DNA of 6,044 nucleotides from Candidatus Sulfopaludibacter sp. SbA3. GTDB taxonomy: Bacteria > Acidobacteriota > Vicinamibacteria > Vicinamibacterales > UBA2999. Shown here one piece after another: positions 1 to 5,984 of the stretch. Where the stretch lies: positions 1 through 6,044 of the forward strand of contig CAMBHC010000180.1 of the NCBI GenBank assembly GCA_945866285.1. The letters are read 5' to 3'. The position numbers were made by a program, and so were the translations under genes. How positions within the stretch are numbered: position 1 is the stretch's first letter; the number at the start of each line of letters is the position of its first letter. The notes under the pieces were generated by a model. It saw only the letters and a list, made by a program, of their open reading frames with translations, was not told the DNA's origin and did no database searches.

Positions 1-32
1 GCCACGAACAGCCATCTGGTGAATTTCGTCAT
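1..32 (-). CDS. 5' end of a further exported protein (partial, runs off the window)
   Basis: Reading leftward, an ATG at 32-30 opens a frame coding MTKFTRWLFVA before the window ends. A purine-rich GGGAGAG lies 6 bases upstream of the ATG, a good ribosome binding site. The visible residues have a short basic N-region (K3, R6) followed by hydrophobic residues, as at the start of a Sec signal peptide. The start lies 32 bases after the stop codon of the DUF5916-type gene on the same strand, so the two are probably co-transcribed. Eleven codons are too few to name a family. The start and its Shine-Dalgarno sequence are directly visible; exported status is inference. Confidence 0.55.
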   Translation of the reverse strand, partial: MTKFTRWLFV

Positions 33-64
33 CGTGGTCTCTCCCGAATCAGCGATGGCCGAAC

Positions 65-2296
65 CTATCGAAACAGGTCGAACATATAGGAGTACTTGAC
101 GATCAGCGAGCGGTCGGTGCGTTCGGGCCGATCGAACAGGTCGTACAGGCCGCGAGTATCAGTATAGACGACGAACAGGCCGGTGTTGGCCGCCTGCAAC
201 CACCCGAACCGGAAATTCATCGACCACAGGTCGGCCCGGTCGTTGTACTGAACCAACGCCTGCGTAAACGCGCGCGACGAGAACGAGTACGACACGCGGG
301 TGCGAATCAAGTTGGTCACAAACGCGCCGCCGGGAAGGTCCACCTCGTTGCGCTGATAGTTAAACTCGGTGGTGAGCGCGTCGCCGGCGCGAAACTTGAT
401 CGTGGGGGTGAGCGCCAGCCGATCGCCGCCGAAGAACCCGCCGGCGGTGACGCGCATCTGCACGCTGAGCGGCGCGCCCTGATTGCTCATGTACACCAAT
501 TGCGCCTCCGCGTGGTCGTAGGTGCCGGGCGGCACGACGATACCCGGGTAGATCTCGAACGGCGTTCGCACGCCCTCACGCGTGAGGTTCATGCCGGTGT
601 GCACCTCGGTGCTGTCGCGGAACTGCCAATGGTTGTCGAGGTGCAGGAAGCCGGTCTCCTGGAAGCCATCAAGCCCCCAGAAGCCGCGGAACGTGGCGTG
701 CGGACGCAACTCCTGGATATTGATGAAGTCCTTCGGCCGAAAGCGCGTCATCAACATCACATCGGGCTTGCGATAGCCTCTGCGGCTCAGGAAACCGACC
801 TCCGGATTGAAGCCGGCGCCGACCTCCTGGTAACCGGCGTTCAGGTCCCACTGCGGATGGTTCGTCTGCGAGCGGATGTTGAACGCGTGCGTGCCGTCGG
901 TGACGCCGTCCGTGTCGGTCTTCGCGAAGAAGCCCGTGACCATGCTGGTCGGGGCGACTCCCCACTTGCCGTCCACACCGTAGGTGCGGCCGGGCGACCG
1001 CTCGCGTGCGAGGTCCCCCGTTTCCAGGCGGTTCGTGAAGATGCCGCCGATTGACGACCGGTTCGGCAGATCGCGGCTGACGCGCATCACCGTGAAGTTC
1101 GTGCTCGCCACCGTGCCGTCGAAATCGTCGGTCTGCATGTTCAGCATGCCGACGTTGAAGCGGCCGGCCTTCCCTGACACGCGGCCACCGCCGAGGATGG
1201 GAATGGCCTCGCCGGCAGTGCTGATGCCGATGCGGCGGCTGAAAAACAGGTCGACCTCGCCGGGGTTGCCGACACTGAAGAAGCCGGCATTCTCGAGGAA
1301 GAACGGCCGCTTCTCTGGGAAGAACAGGTTGAAGCGATCGAGGTTGACCTGCTGGTCATCGACTTCGACCTGCGCGAAGTCGGTGTTCACCGTCGCATCC
1401 AGCGTCAGGCTGGGCGTGAGGCTGTATTTCAGGTCGCCGCCCACCTCACCAAGGAACTCGCTGTCGGCCGGGATGACCCCCGACTCCAACGCATTGCCCA
1501 GCACGTACGGCGTGATGCGCAGGTTCTTCAGCGCCGGCGTTTGCACCCCGGTCAGCGAGCCCGCCAGCGACAGGCGATACAGGTTGAACTGGCGTGGAAT
1601 CGGCGCCCAAAACGCCCGCTCGTTCTTGCGCCGGATGTTGCGCTGAAAGTTGATGCCCCACGCCTGCTCGGTGGCCGCCGGGTAGCGCAGCGTACGGAAC
1701 GGGATCGCGAACTCGGTCGACCATCCCTGGGCACTGATCTTGCTGCGCACGGTCCATGCACCATCCCAGTTGATGTTGAACCCCGACCCCGAGCCGGCCG
1801 ACTGCATCTGGCCAAACCCGAGGCCGCCGCCGCCCTGCCCTTCATTCGTCACCTGGCCGTCGTACTCGACGCCGGCCGGGTTGGTGCCGAACACGAAACC
1901 GTTCTGACGGTCGCGATAAGTATCGACGATCATTTGAAAGCTGTCGGTGTCGTCCATCGGGGCATCGCGGCGCGCATCGGACACGATGATGCCGCCCGGG
2001 TCGGAGTCGTACAGCACCACGCCGACATACAACGTGTCGGCCGTGAAGATGACGCGGACCTCGGTCTTCTCGGACGCGGGCTGGCCCTCATCCGGCTGCT
2101 CCTGCACGAAGCTGGTGATCGGCGGCGCGTTCTTCCACGCGGGGTCTCCGAGCACATCACCATCGAGGGTGGGCACTTCAGTCGCGCGTAGCGCTGTGGC
2201 GACGTTGGCCGAGCCTGGCTTGGTCTGCGCCGAAGCGCTGAGGGTGGCGGCGAACAAGCCGAGGGCCGAGAGGACTACGAGTCGGGTGAAGTACAT
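65..2296 (-). CDS. Secreted CBM9-like / DUF5916 outer-membrane beta-barrel protein
   Basis: The 743-residue product begins with a Sec signal peptide (MYFTRLVVLSALGLFAATLS, likely cleaved after A21-S22-A23 near Q24). Residues about 38-240 match the CBM9-like beta-sandwich that precedes DUF5916, including TLDGDVLGDPAW, the DDTDSFQMIVDTY segment and the GINFQRNIRRKNERAFW segment. Residues about 255-743 look like the DUF5916 barrel. Its family hallmark is clear at 305-338: TDFAQVEVDDQQVNLDRF followed by LFFPEKRPFFLE. After that come alternating amphipathic strands to a C-terminal YSYMFDLFR. Known members are outer-membrane proteins of unproven substrate, often beside peptidases or amidohydrolases. 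I chose the ATG at 2296 because the signal peptide starts there and AGGA lies 11 bases upstream; the frame stays open to 2398, but that extension has no signal-peptide character. The gene lies downstream of the M20 amidohydrolase and 32 bases before another exported protein. A role in binding or passing a substrate across the outer membrane is inference. Confidence 0.9.
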   Translation of the reverse strand: MYFTRLVVLSALGLFAATLSASAQTKPGSANVATALRATEVPTLDGDVLGDPAWKNAPPITSFVQEQPDEGQPASEKTEVRVIFTADTLYVGVVLYDSDPGGIIVSDARRDAPMDDTDSFQMIVDTYRDRQNGFVFGTNPAGVEYDGQVTNEGQGGGGLGFGQMQSAGSGSGFNINWDGAWTVRSKISAQGWSTEFAIPFRTLRYPAATEQAWGINFQRNIRRKNERAFWAPIPRQFNLYRLSLAGSLTGVQTPALKNLRITPYVLGNALESGVIPADSEFLGEVGGDLKYSLTPSLTLDATVNTDFAQVEVDDQQVNLDRFNLFFPEKRPFFLENAGFFSVGNPGEVDLFFSRRIGISTAGEAIPILGGGRVSGKAGRFNVGMLNMQTDDFDGTVASTNFTVMRVSRDLPNRSSIGGIFTNRLETGDLARERSPGRTYGVDGKWGVAPTSMVTGFFAKTDTDGVTDGTHAFNIRSQTNHPQWDLNAGYQEVGAGFNPEVGFLSRRGYRKPDVMLMTRFRPKDFINIQELRPHATFRGFWGLDGFQETGFLHLDNHWQFRDSTEVHTGMNLTREGVRTPFEIYPGIVVPPGTYDHAEAQLVYMSNQGAPLSVQMRVTAGGFFGGDRLALTPTIKFRAGDALTTEFNYQRNEVDLPGGAFVTNLIRTRVSYSFSSRAFTQALVQYNDRADLWSMNFRFGWLQAANTGLFVVYTDTRGLYDLFDRPERTDRSLIVKYSYMFDLFR

Positions 2297-2437
2297 GCAG
2301 TTACAAGTCCTGATGAAGTGGAACTCAGAGGGTACTACAGCCCCCCACGAATGGGCGGAGCCCGCGAGCCCGACGAGGCGCGCGGCGCCGAGCCACACGG
2401 GGTGCGGCCGGGACTGAAGTCCCGCCCCGACGAACAG
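2297..2437. other. 141-bp gap within the leftward gene cluster
   Basis: This gap separates the stop codon of the M20 gene from the start of the DUF5916-type gene. It holds the REP-like palindrome at 2404-2428 and a very GC-rich middle part. The frame of the downstream gene stays open for 34 more codons here, but the translation has no signal-peptide character and probably is not made. I found no convincing -35/-10 pair on the minus strand, so read-through from the M20 gene is the simpler model. The AGGA ribosome binding site of the downstream gene is at the left end. Confidence 0.45.
2404..2428. repeat. Short GC-rich palindrome (REP-like or weak terminator) between the M20 and DUF5916 genes
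   Basis: CGGGAC (2409-2414) and GTCCCG (2419-2424) form a perfect 6-bp stem around a 4-base loop. One bulged C (2408) allows two more G-C pairs. The hairpin begins 14 bases after the stop codon of the M20 gene. No T-run follows it in the leftward reading direction, so it is not a classic intrinsic terminator. It resembles the small GGGAC...GTCCC intergenic palindromes scattered through some high-GC soil bacterial genomes. It may act as a REP-like mRNA-stability element or partly uncouple the two genes. This is the only copy I see in the window. Confidence 0.5.
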
Positions 2438-3772
2438 CTACACGCTGTCGCGCGCGTCCAGGTCGAGCACTGTGCCAAGCAAGACGTTTGCGCCGCGCTC
2501 GCAGTCATCCCACGTCGTGAGCTCTTTCGGCGAATGGCTGACGCCGCCGACACTCGGCACGAAGATCATGCCCATTGGGCAGAGTCGCGCAATCTGCTGC
2601 GCGTCGTGACCGGCGCCGCTCGGCAGCACGCGGGTCTGCAGGCTCAGGGCACTGGCCGCGCGGCCGATGGCCGCCTGGATACCGCTGGTCGTTGGCACTC
2701 CCACGTTGGCACTCGACAGCGTGAAGGCGATCGTCGTGCCGGTCTCCTTCGCAATCTCACTGGCACGGGTCTTCAACGCATCATCAAGCGCACGGATCAC
2801 GGGTTCCGACAAGTCACGGAACTCGACACTCAACGTCGCCTTGCCGGGAATCACGTTCGGCGAATTCGGTTCGATCGCGATTTGGCCGACCGTGCCCACC
2901 TGCCGGCCCTGCCGGCGCGCGGCGATGTCGCGCACGGCTAGCGTCAATTGCGCCGCCGCCACCATCGCATCCTTGCGCTCACCCATCGGCGTGGTGCCGG
3001 CGTGGTTCGCGACACCTTCGATGACCACCTCGTAACGGTGGAGGCCGACGATGCCCTCGACAATGCCGATGGGGACCCTGGCCTGGTCGAGCGTGCCGCC
3101 CTGCTCGATGTGCAGCTCGACGTACGAATGCCAGGTACCCTTGCCGCGAATCGCGGTCTCAATTTGATCGGGGTTGCCGGCAAGGCGCTTGATCGCGTCG
3201 GATCGCTTCATCCCATTCCACGTCCGGTCCATATCGCCCGCCTGCAAGTCGCCGGCGACAATGCGGCTGGCCGCGGTCATGATGCCGAACGCCGTGCTCT
3301 CTTCATGCGCCCACAGCACCATCTCGATCGGATGTTTCGTCTGGATCTTCGCGGCCTGCACCGCCTGGATCACTTCCAGTGCCGAGAACGTGCCCAGGTC
3401 GCCGTCGAAGTTACCGCCGTTCGGCACCGAGTCGATGTGCGACCCGAACAGGATCGCCGGCTGGTTTGGCTGTCCGCCATAGCGCGCGAAGATATTACCG
3501 GCCGCGTCGATGCGCGGGACGATGTCGGCCGACTTGATCTCGTCGATCATGAACGCCCGCGCCGTGAGATCGGCCACCGAATAGGCGACGCGTGACACGC
3601 CGTCGGCAAACGTGCCGCCCGCCGGGCGGCCGTGCGTGCTGAGTCGCTCGAGGCGATTGCGCAAGCGCGCGGCGTTAATGGCGGGTCGCGGCGATTGGCG
3701 TGACCAGGCGCGGGTTGGAATGGCCAGCGCCGACGCGCTGGCCAGGGACAGAAACGAACGACGTGAAATCAT
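2438..3772 (-). CDS. Tat-exported M20-family Zn amidohydrolase (hydantoinase/carbamoylase/allantoate amidohydrolase type)
   Basis: The 444-residue product carries all family landmarks of M20 amidases that hydrolyse N-carbamoyl-amino acids, allantoate or ureido compounds. SHIDSVPNGGNFDGDLG (111-127) supplies His112 and the bridging Asp123. HEES (156-159) supplies the catalytic and metal Glu157/158. ELHIEQGG (219-226) supplies His221. VANHAGTTPMGERKDA (254-269) is the dimerisation-domain signature. PSGAGHDA (384-391) and SHSPKE (412-417) supply His389 and His413. Length is slightly above the usual 410-430 because of a twin-arginine signal, SRRSFLSL (3-10), followed by a hydrophobic stretch and ALAIPTRAWS. 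The start at 3772 is set by this signal and by GGAG 4 bases upstream; the longer in-frame extension would run across the divergent gene. Most characterised relatives are cytoplasmic, so Tat export is unusual. The exact substrate cannot be read from sequence. It is the first gene of the leftward cluster. Confidence 0.93.
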   Translation of the reverse strand: MISRRSFLSLASASALAIPTRAWSRQSPRPAINAARLRNRLERLSTHGRPAGGTFADGVSRVAYSVADLTARAFMIDEIKSADIVPRIDAAGNIFARYGGQPNQPAILFGSHIDSVPNGGNFDGDLGTFSALEVIQAVQAAKIQTKHPIEMVLWAHEESTAFGIMTAASRIVAGDLQAGDMDRTWNGMKRSDAIKRLAGNPDQIETAIRGKGTWHSYVELHIEQGGTLDQARVPIGIVEGIVGLHRYEVVIEGVANHAGTTPMGERKDAMVAAAQLTLAVRDIAARRQGRQVGTVGQIAIEPNSPNVIPGKATLSVEFRDLSEPVIRALDDALKTRASEIAKETGTTIAFTLSSANVGVPTTSGIQAAIGRAASALSLQTRVLPSGAGHDAQQIARLCPMGMIFVPSVGGVSHSPKELTTWDDCERGANVLLGTVLDLDARDSV

Positions 3773-3829
3773 GGCACTCCGGGATGTCGGACCAGCACTA
3801 GCGCAGGCGTGCGAGCGATTCTCATAGCC

Positions 3830-3855
3830 CTCCACGAGATTCCGAACCCGTGGAG
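3830..3855. repeat. Inverted repeat A (CTCCACG/CGTGGAG), left of the AT-rich core
   Basis: CTCCACG at 3830-3836 is perfectly complementary to CGTGGAG at 3849-3855, with a 12-base spacer. The right arm overlaps the leftward -10-like hexamer by two bases (3854-3855). That placement would suit an operator controlling the leftward M20 cluster. It would also fold as a hairpin in a leftward transcript that started far enough upstream. No protein partner can be named. Confidence 0.5.
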
Positions 3856-3860
3856 TATAT

Positions 3861-3901
3861 AGTGTCGGGGCACCCTCGAGTCGCGCGGGTGTCCCGACAC
3901 T
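3861..3901. repeat. Inverted repeat B: 15-bp stem just upstream of the DUF1028-PEBP ribosome binding site
   Basis: AGTGTCGGGGCACCC (3861-3875) pairs with GGGTGTCCCGACACT (3887-3901) at 14 of 15 positions; the remaining pair is G-T, which stays a wobble in plus-strand RNA. The loop is 11 bases. The right arm ends 2 bases before the AAAGGAG ribosome binding site of the rightward gene. It could be a large operator dyad over the transcription start, or a 5'-UTR hairpin affecting mRNA stability or translation. No T-run follows on the plus strand. Toward the minus strand it could also insulate the two divergent genes. Confidence 0.7.
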
Positions 3902-3903
3902 GT

Positions 3904-3910
3904 AAAGGAG
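3904..3910 (+). promoter_or_regulatory. Strong Shine-Dalgarno site of the DUF1028-PEBP gene
   Basis: AAAGGAG lies 7 bases before the ATG at 3918 and is a near-ideal ribosome binding site. It fixes the start that yields the signal peptide. It sits directly against the base of the 15-bp hairpin, so folding of that hairpin could affect ribosome access. Confidence 0.8.
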
Positions 3911-3917
3911 CGTTCTG

Positions 3918-5321
3918 ATGCGTCGAATGTTGTTGATCCTGCTTTCCCTGCTCCTTCTGCCCTCGTCTGCCTTTGCCACGTGGTCGGTGATTGCCCTCGA
4001 TCGCGCCTCGGGCCGCGTCGTGATTGCCTCGGCCACTTGTGTGGACCGCGACGATCAGTTCCTGATGGGCGTGCAGGCCGTAGTCGTGCCCGGCAAGGGC
4101 GTGGCCGCGTGCCAGGCCGGCGTCGACGGCACTCACAAGAACCAGATGCTGGTGTTCGAGGAGTTGCAGAAAGGTACCGACCCGAAGCGCATTATCGAGT
4201 TGCTCAGCGCCGACCCGGCCTATCAAAGCCGGCAGTTCGCCATCCTCGATCTGCAGGGCCGCAGCGCCGGTCACTCGGGCCTCACCAACGGCTACGTGTC
4301 GCAGGACATCCAGGGCCAGGTGCCGGGCACCCAGATCTTCTATTCCGTCCAGGGCAATATCCTGCGCGCGGGCCAGGTAGTCCCCAACGGCGTGCAGGCG
4401 TTCATCAAGACCGCGGGGTCGCTCACAGATCGCGTGATGGCGGCGATGGAAGCCGCTGACGGTTCCGGCGGAGACAGCCGCTGCGTGTGCCCACCGTGGC
4501 CCACCGACGGTACCGCGCCGGCCATTCCGTGTGACAACAGGACAGCACACATCGCGTACATCCTGGCGTCGGATCCGAAAGACACCAACGGCGACTCGCA
4601 CAATAACGGCAAGTACGCGCTGTACCTGACAGTGTCGCAGCCCGGTGGCGACAAGGGACCGAACCAGATCAAGGCCGGTGAGAACCTGAACCCCGTGAAA
4701 GCGCTGCGCCTGCGCTACGACGCGTGGAAGAAGACGCAGGGCCCTGGTGTGGCTGGCCTCCCTAATCCCCTACCCACCCCACCAGCCCCAGCCGCCCAAG
4801 GTGGCGGTGGCGGCGGACAGAACCGTCGCGGACCGATGCAGGTGATGTCGCTGACGTCCACCGCATGGGTCGACGGCGGCACTATTCCAGCGAAGTACAC
4901 GCAAGCCGGCGTGCAGGTGTCGCCGCCGCTCGCCTGGACGGCGCCGGATGATGCGGTCAGCTTCGTCCTGATCGCGCGCGACGCCGACGTCGCCATCGGC
5001 AACGGCACGGATGACATGCTGCATTGGATGCTGTGGAACATCCCGAAGGGCACGCGTTCGCTGGCGGAAGGTGTGCCGCAGGCGAATCAGCTGCCTGACG
5101 GCACGCGGCAGATCAGCGCCAGCGGTCCGTACTACCGGGGCCCTGGTGCGCCGGCCTCCGGACCCGCGCATCACTACGTATTCGAGGTCTACGCGCTCGA
5201 CTCAGCCATCGACGTACCCGCGGTCGGGCAGTCGCCACCGCTGACCCGTGCGGCGGTGATGGCGGCCATGGCCGGAAAGATCCGCGGCAAGGGCGCGCTC
5301 GTTGGCCTGTTCAAGAGGTAG
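3918..5321 (+). CDS. Secreted DUF1028 (Ntn-hydrolase-like) - PEBP/YbhB fusion protein
   Basis: The 467-residue product starts with a clear Sec signal peptide (MRRMLLILLSLLLLPSSAFA, cleavage after A20). Residues 21 to about 272 resemble DUF1028: TWSVIALDRASGRVVIASAT at the N-terminus, then GKGVAACQAGVD and RQFAILDLQGRSAGHSG, and a Cys-containing GGDSRCVCPP segment (184-193) with a further Cys205. DUF1028 is placed in the Ntn-hydrolase superfamily and has no established substrate. Cleavage would leave Thr21 at the mature N-terminus, the expected nucleophile position. A linker of prolines then six glycines (about 276-305) leads to a YbhB/YbcL-type phosphatidylethanolamine-binding domain (307-467). 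There, ISPPLAW is matched by VSPPLAW, D355 and HW369-370 line the ligand pocket, HHYVFEVYALD (418-428) is typical, and the end is MAGKIRGKGALVGLFKR. The usual DPDAP motif is changed to DADV. Known single-domain relatives are about 220 and 160 residues, so this is a true fusion in one frame. It is divergent from the M20 gene and convergent with the Uma2 gene. Confidence 0.9.
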   Translation: MRRMLLILLSLLLLPSSAFATWSVIALDRASGRVVIASATCVDRDDQFLMGVQAVVVPGKGVAACQAGVDGTHKNQMLVFEELQKGTDPKRIIELLSADPAYQSRQFAILDLQGRSAGHSGLTNGYVSQDIQGQVPGTQIFYSVQGNILRAGQVVPNGVQAFIKTAGSLTDRVMAAMEAADGSGGDSRCVCPPWPTDGTAPAIPCDNRTAHIAYILASDPKDTNGDSHNNGKYALYLTVSQPGGDKGPNQIKAGENLNPVKALRLRYDAWKKTQGPGVAGLPNPLPTPPAPAAQGGGGGGQNRRGPMQVMSLTSTAWVDGGTIPAKYTQAGVQVSPPLAWTAPDDAVSFVLIARDADVAIGNGTDDMLHWMLWNIPKGTRSLAEGVPQANQLPDGTRQISASGPYYRGPGAPASGPAHHYVFEVYALDSAIDVPAVGQSPPLTRAAVMAAMAGKIRGKGALVGLFKR

Positions 5322-5327
5322 CCGCGC

Positions 5328-5879
5328 TTAACGAAACAGCGAGACCAGCTGAAGCTCGAAGCCAGACAGGATCGGCGTCGTCAGGACGTCGCCCGCGCTG
5401 GCTTCGAGCTGCTCGGCCATCGTCAGCGCGCCACCGAGAATGCGTCGATACACCTGAATCCGATTCAGGGTCCCGTCCACAATCCAATATTCGCGAACAC
5501 CGCCCCGGTCGAACAGGTCGCGCTTGATCCCGACATCTCGTTTGCGCGTTGACGGCGAGAGCACCTCGACCACGAGCGTCGGCGCGCCTTGCACATTCTT
5601 AGCGGTGAGGATTTCATTCTGAGCGTCCGCGATCAGAATGAGATCGGGCGCGACGACGTCGTGATCAGAAAAGACAACGTCGAGCGGCACGCCGAACACC
5701 CGGCCGATGTTGGGATTCCCTCGCAGGTACGTCTCAATCTCGTACCAGAGCCGGCCCACTAGGAGTTGGTGGCGAGTCACGGGGTGGGCCGTCACGAAGT
5801 GCTCCCCGCCAATAAGCTCGTGCCGAACGTCGTTGTATTCGCCCGGGAACCTGGTCCAGAGCTCGTTGACCGTAAGCAT
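5328..5879 (-). CDS. Uma2-family (DUF820) PD-(D/E)XK-like putative endonuclease
   Basis: The 183-residue product has the Uma2 pattern: HELIGGE (20-26), APDLILI with Asp79, VVEVLSPST with Glu105, Lys119 in the following helix, and GVREYWIVDG (127-136), followed by IQVYR. These include the acidic and lysine residues of the restriction-endonuclease-like core, so the site looks intact. Length is normal for the family (about 180-200). The family is widespread and often multicopy in soil bacteria and cyanobacteria; its cellular role is not established. The ATG at 5879 is preferred because GGGAGGGGG ends 2 bases before it. An in-frame GTG at 5897 would add six residues but lies upstream of that Shine-Dalgarno site. 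The gene converges on the DUF1028-PEBP gene with 6 bp between stops, leaving no space for an intergenic terminator. It is probably monocistronic and unrelated to its neighbours. Confidence 0.9.
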   Translation of the reverse strand: MLTVNELWTRFPGEYNDVRHELIGGEHFVTAHPVTRHQLLVGRLWYEIETYLRGNPNIGRVFGVPLDVVFSDHDVVAPDLILIADAQNEILTAKNVQGAPTLVVEVLSPSTRKRDVGIKRDLFDRGGVREYWIVDGTLNRIQVYRRILGGALTMAEQLEASAGDVLTTPILSGFELQLVSLFR

Positions 5880-5946
5880 CGCCCCCTCCCGATCCACAGC
5901 CTAGCATCGTCGCGCATGCGGCGATCAAGAGCGAGGATCGTGCCGG

Positions 5947-5967
5947 GCGATTTTCCAAGAGAATCGC
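5947..5967. repeat. Hairpin GCGATTTTC-CAA-GAGAATCGC
   Basis: GCGATTTTC (5947-5955) pairs with GAGAATCGC (5959-5967) around a 3-base CAA loop, with one T-G pair that remains a wobble in plus-strand RNA. On the minus strand the same position becomes a C-A mismatch, so the structure is better suited to rightward RNA. No T-run follows. It lies 68 bases upstream of the Uma2 start. It may be a regulatory dyad, part of a dispersed repeat, or a remnant of a mobile element. Confidence 0.55.
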
Positions 5968-5984
5968 GACTTGGGCGCCTGCGA

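Larger units (their letters stand above)
3773..3917. promoter_or_regulatory. Divergent control region between the M20 gene and the DUF1028-PEBP gene
   Basis: The 145 bp between the two divergent start codons contain the core AGTATATAGT (3854-3863), the most AT-rich stretch nearby. Read leftward it gives TATACT (3859-3854); read rightward it gives TATAGT (3858-3863). Both are good -10 hexamers, but neither has a convincing TTGACA-like -35 at 16-18 bases. Inverted repeats flank the core on both sides (3830-3855 and 3861-3901). The arrangement suggests overlapping divergent promoters under shared control, possibly dependent on an activator or an alternative sigma factor. The hexamers and repeats are seen directly; promoter activity is inference. 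Confidence 0.45.

Noticed and set aside
500..1054. Plus-strand open frame of 184 codons
   Set aside because: It is antisense to the DUF5916-type gene, has an Arg/Val/Ala-rich translation typical of high-GC shadow frames, and shows no recognisable domain.
2297..2398. In-frame N-terminal extension of the DUF5916-type gene (start at 2398)
   Set aside because: The extra 34 residues are not a signal peptide and would bury the clear one beginning at 2296, which has its own AGGA upstream.
2948..3595. Plus-strand open frame of 215 codons
   Set aside because: It is antisense to the well-supported M20 coding region; its translation is an Arg/His/Asp-rich mirror with no family signature.
3773..4036. 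In-frame N-terminal extension of the M20 gene (start at 4036)
   Set aside because: It would cross the intergenic inverted repeats and overlap the signal-peptide region of the divergent gene. The Tat signal and GGAG site mark 3772 as the start.
3822..4601. Minus-strand open frame of 259 codons
   Set aside because: It lies opposite the DUF1028 domain and across the divergent control region. Its composition is that of an antisense shadow and no motif is recognisable.
4780..4820. GC-rich hairpin and GGC-type short repeat in the linker region
   Set aside because: It is explained by codons for the Pro-rich and poly-Gly linker; no separate RNA or repeat element is needed.
5880..5897. GTG start for the Uma2 gene at 5897
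   Set aside because: The strong GGGAGGGGG site lies between this GTG and the ATG at 5879, so it serves the ATG.
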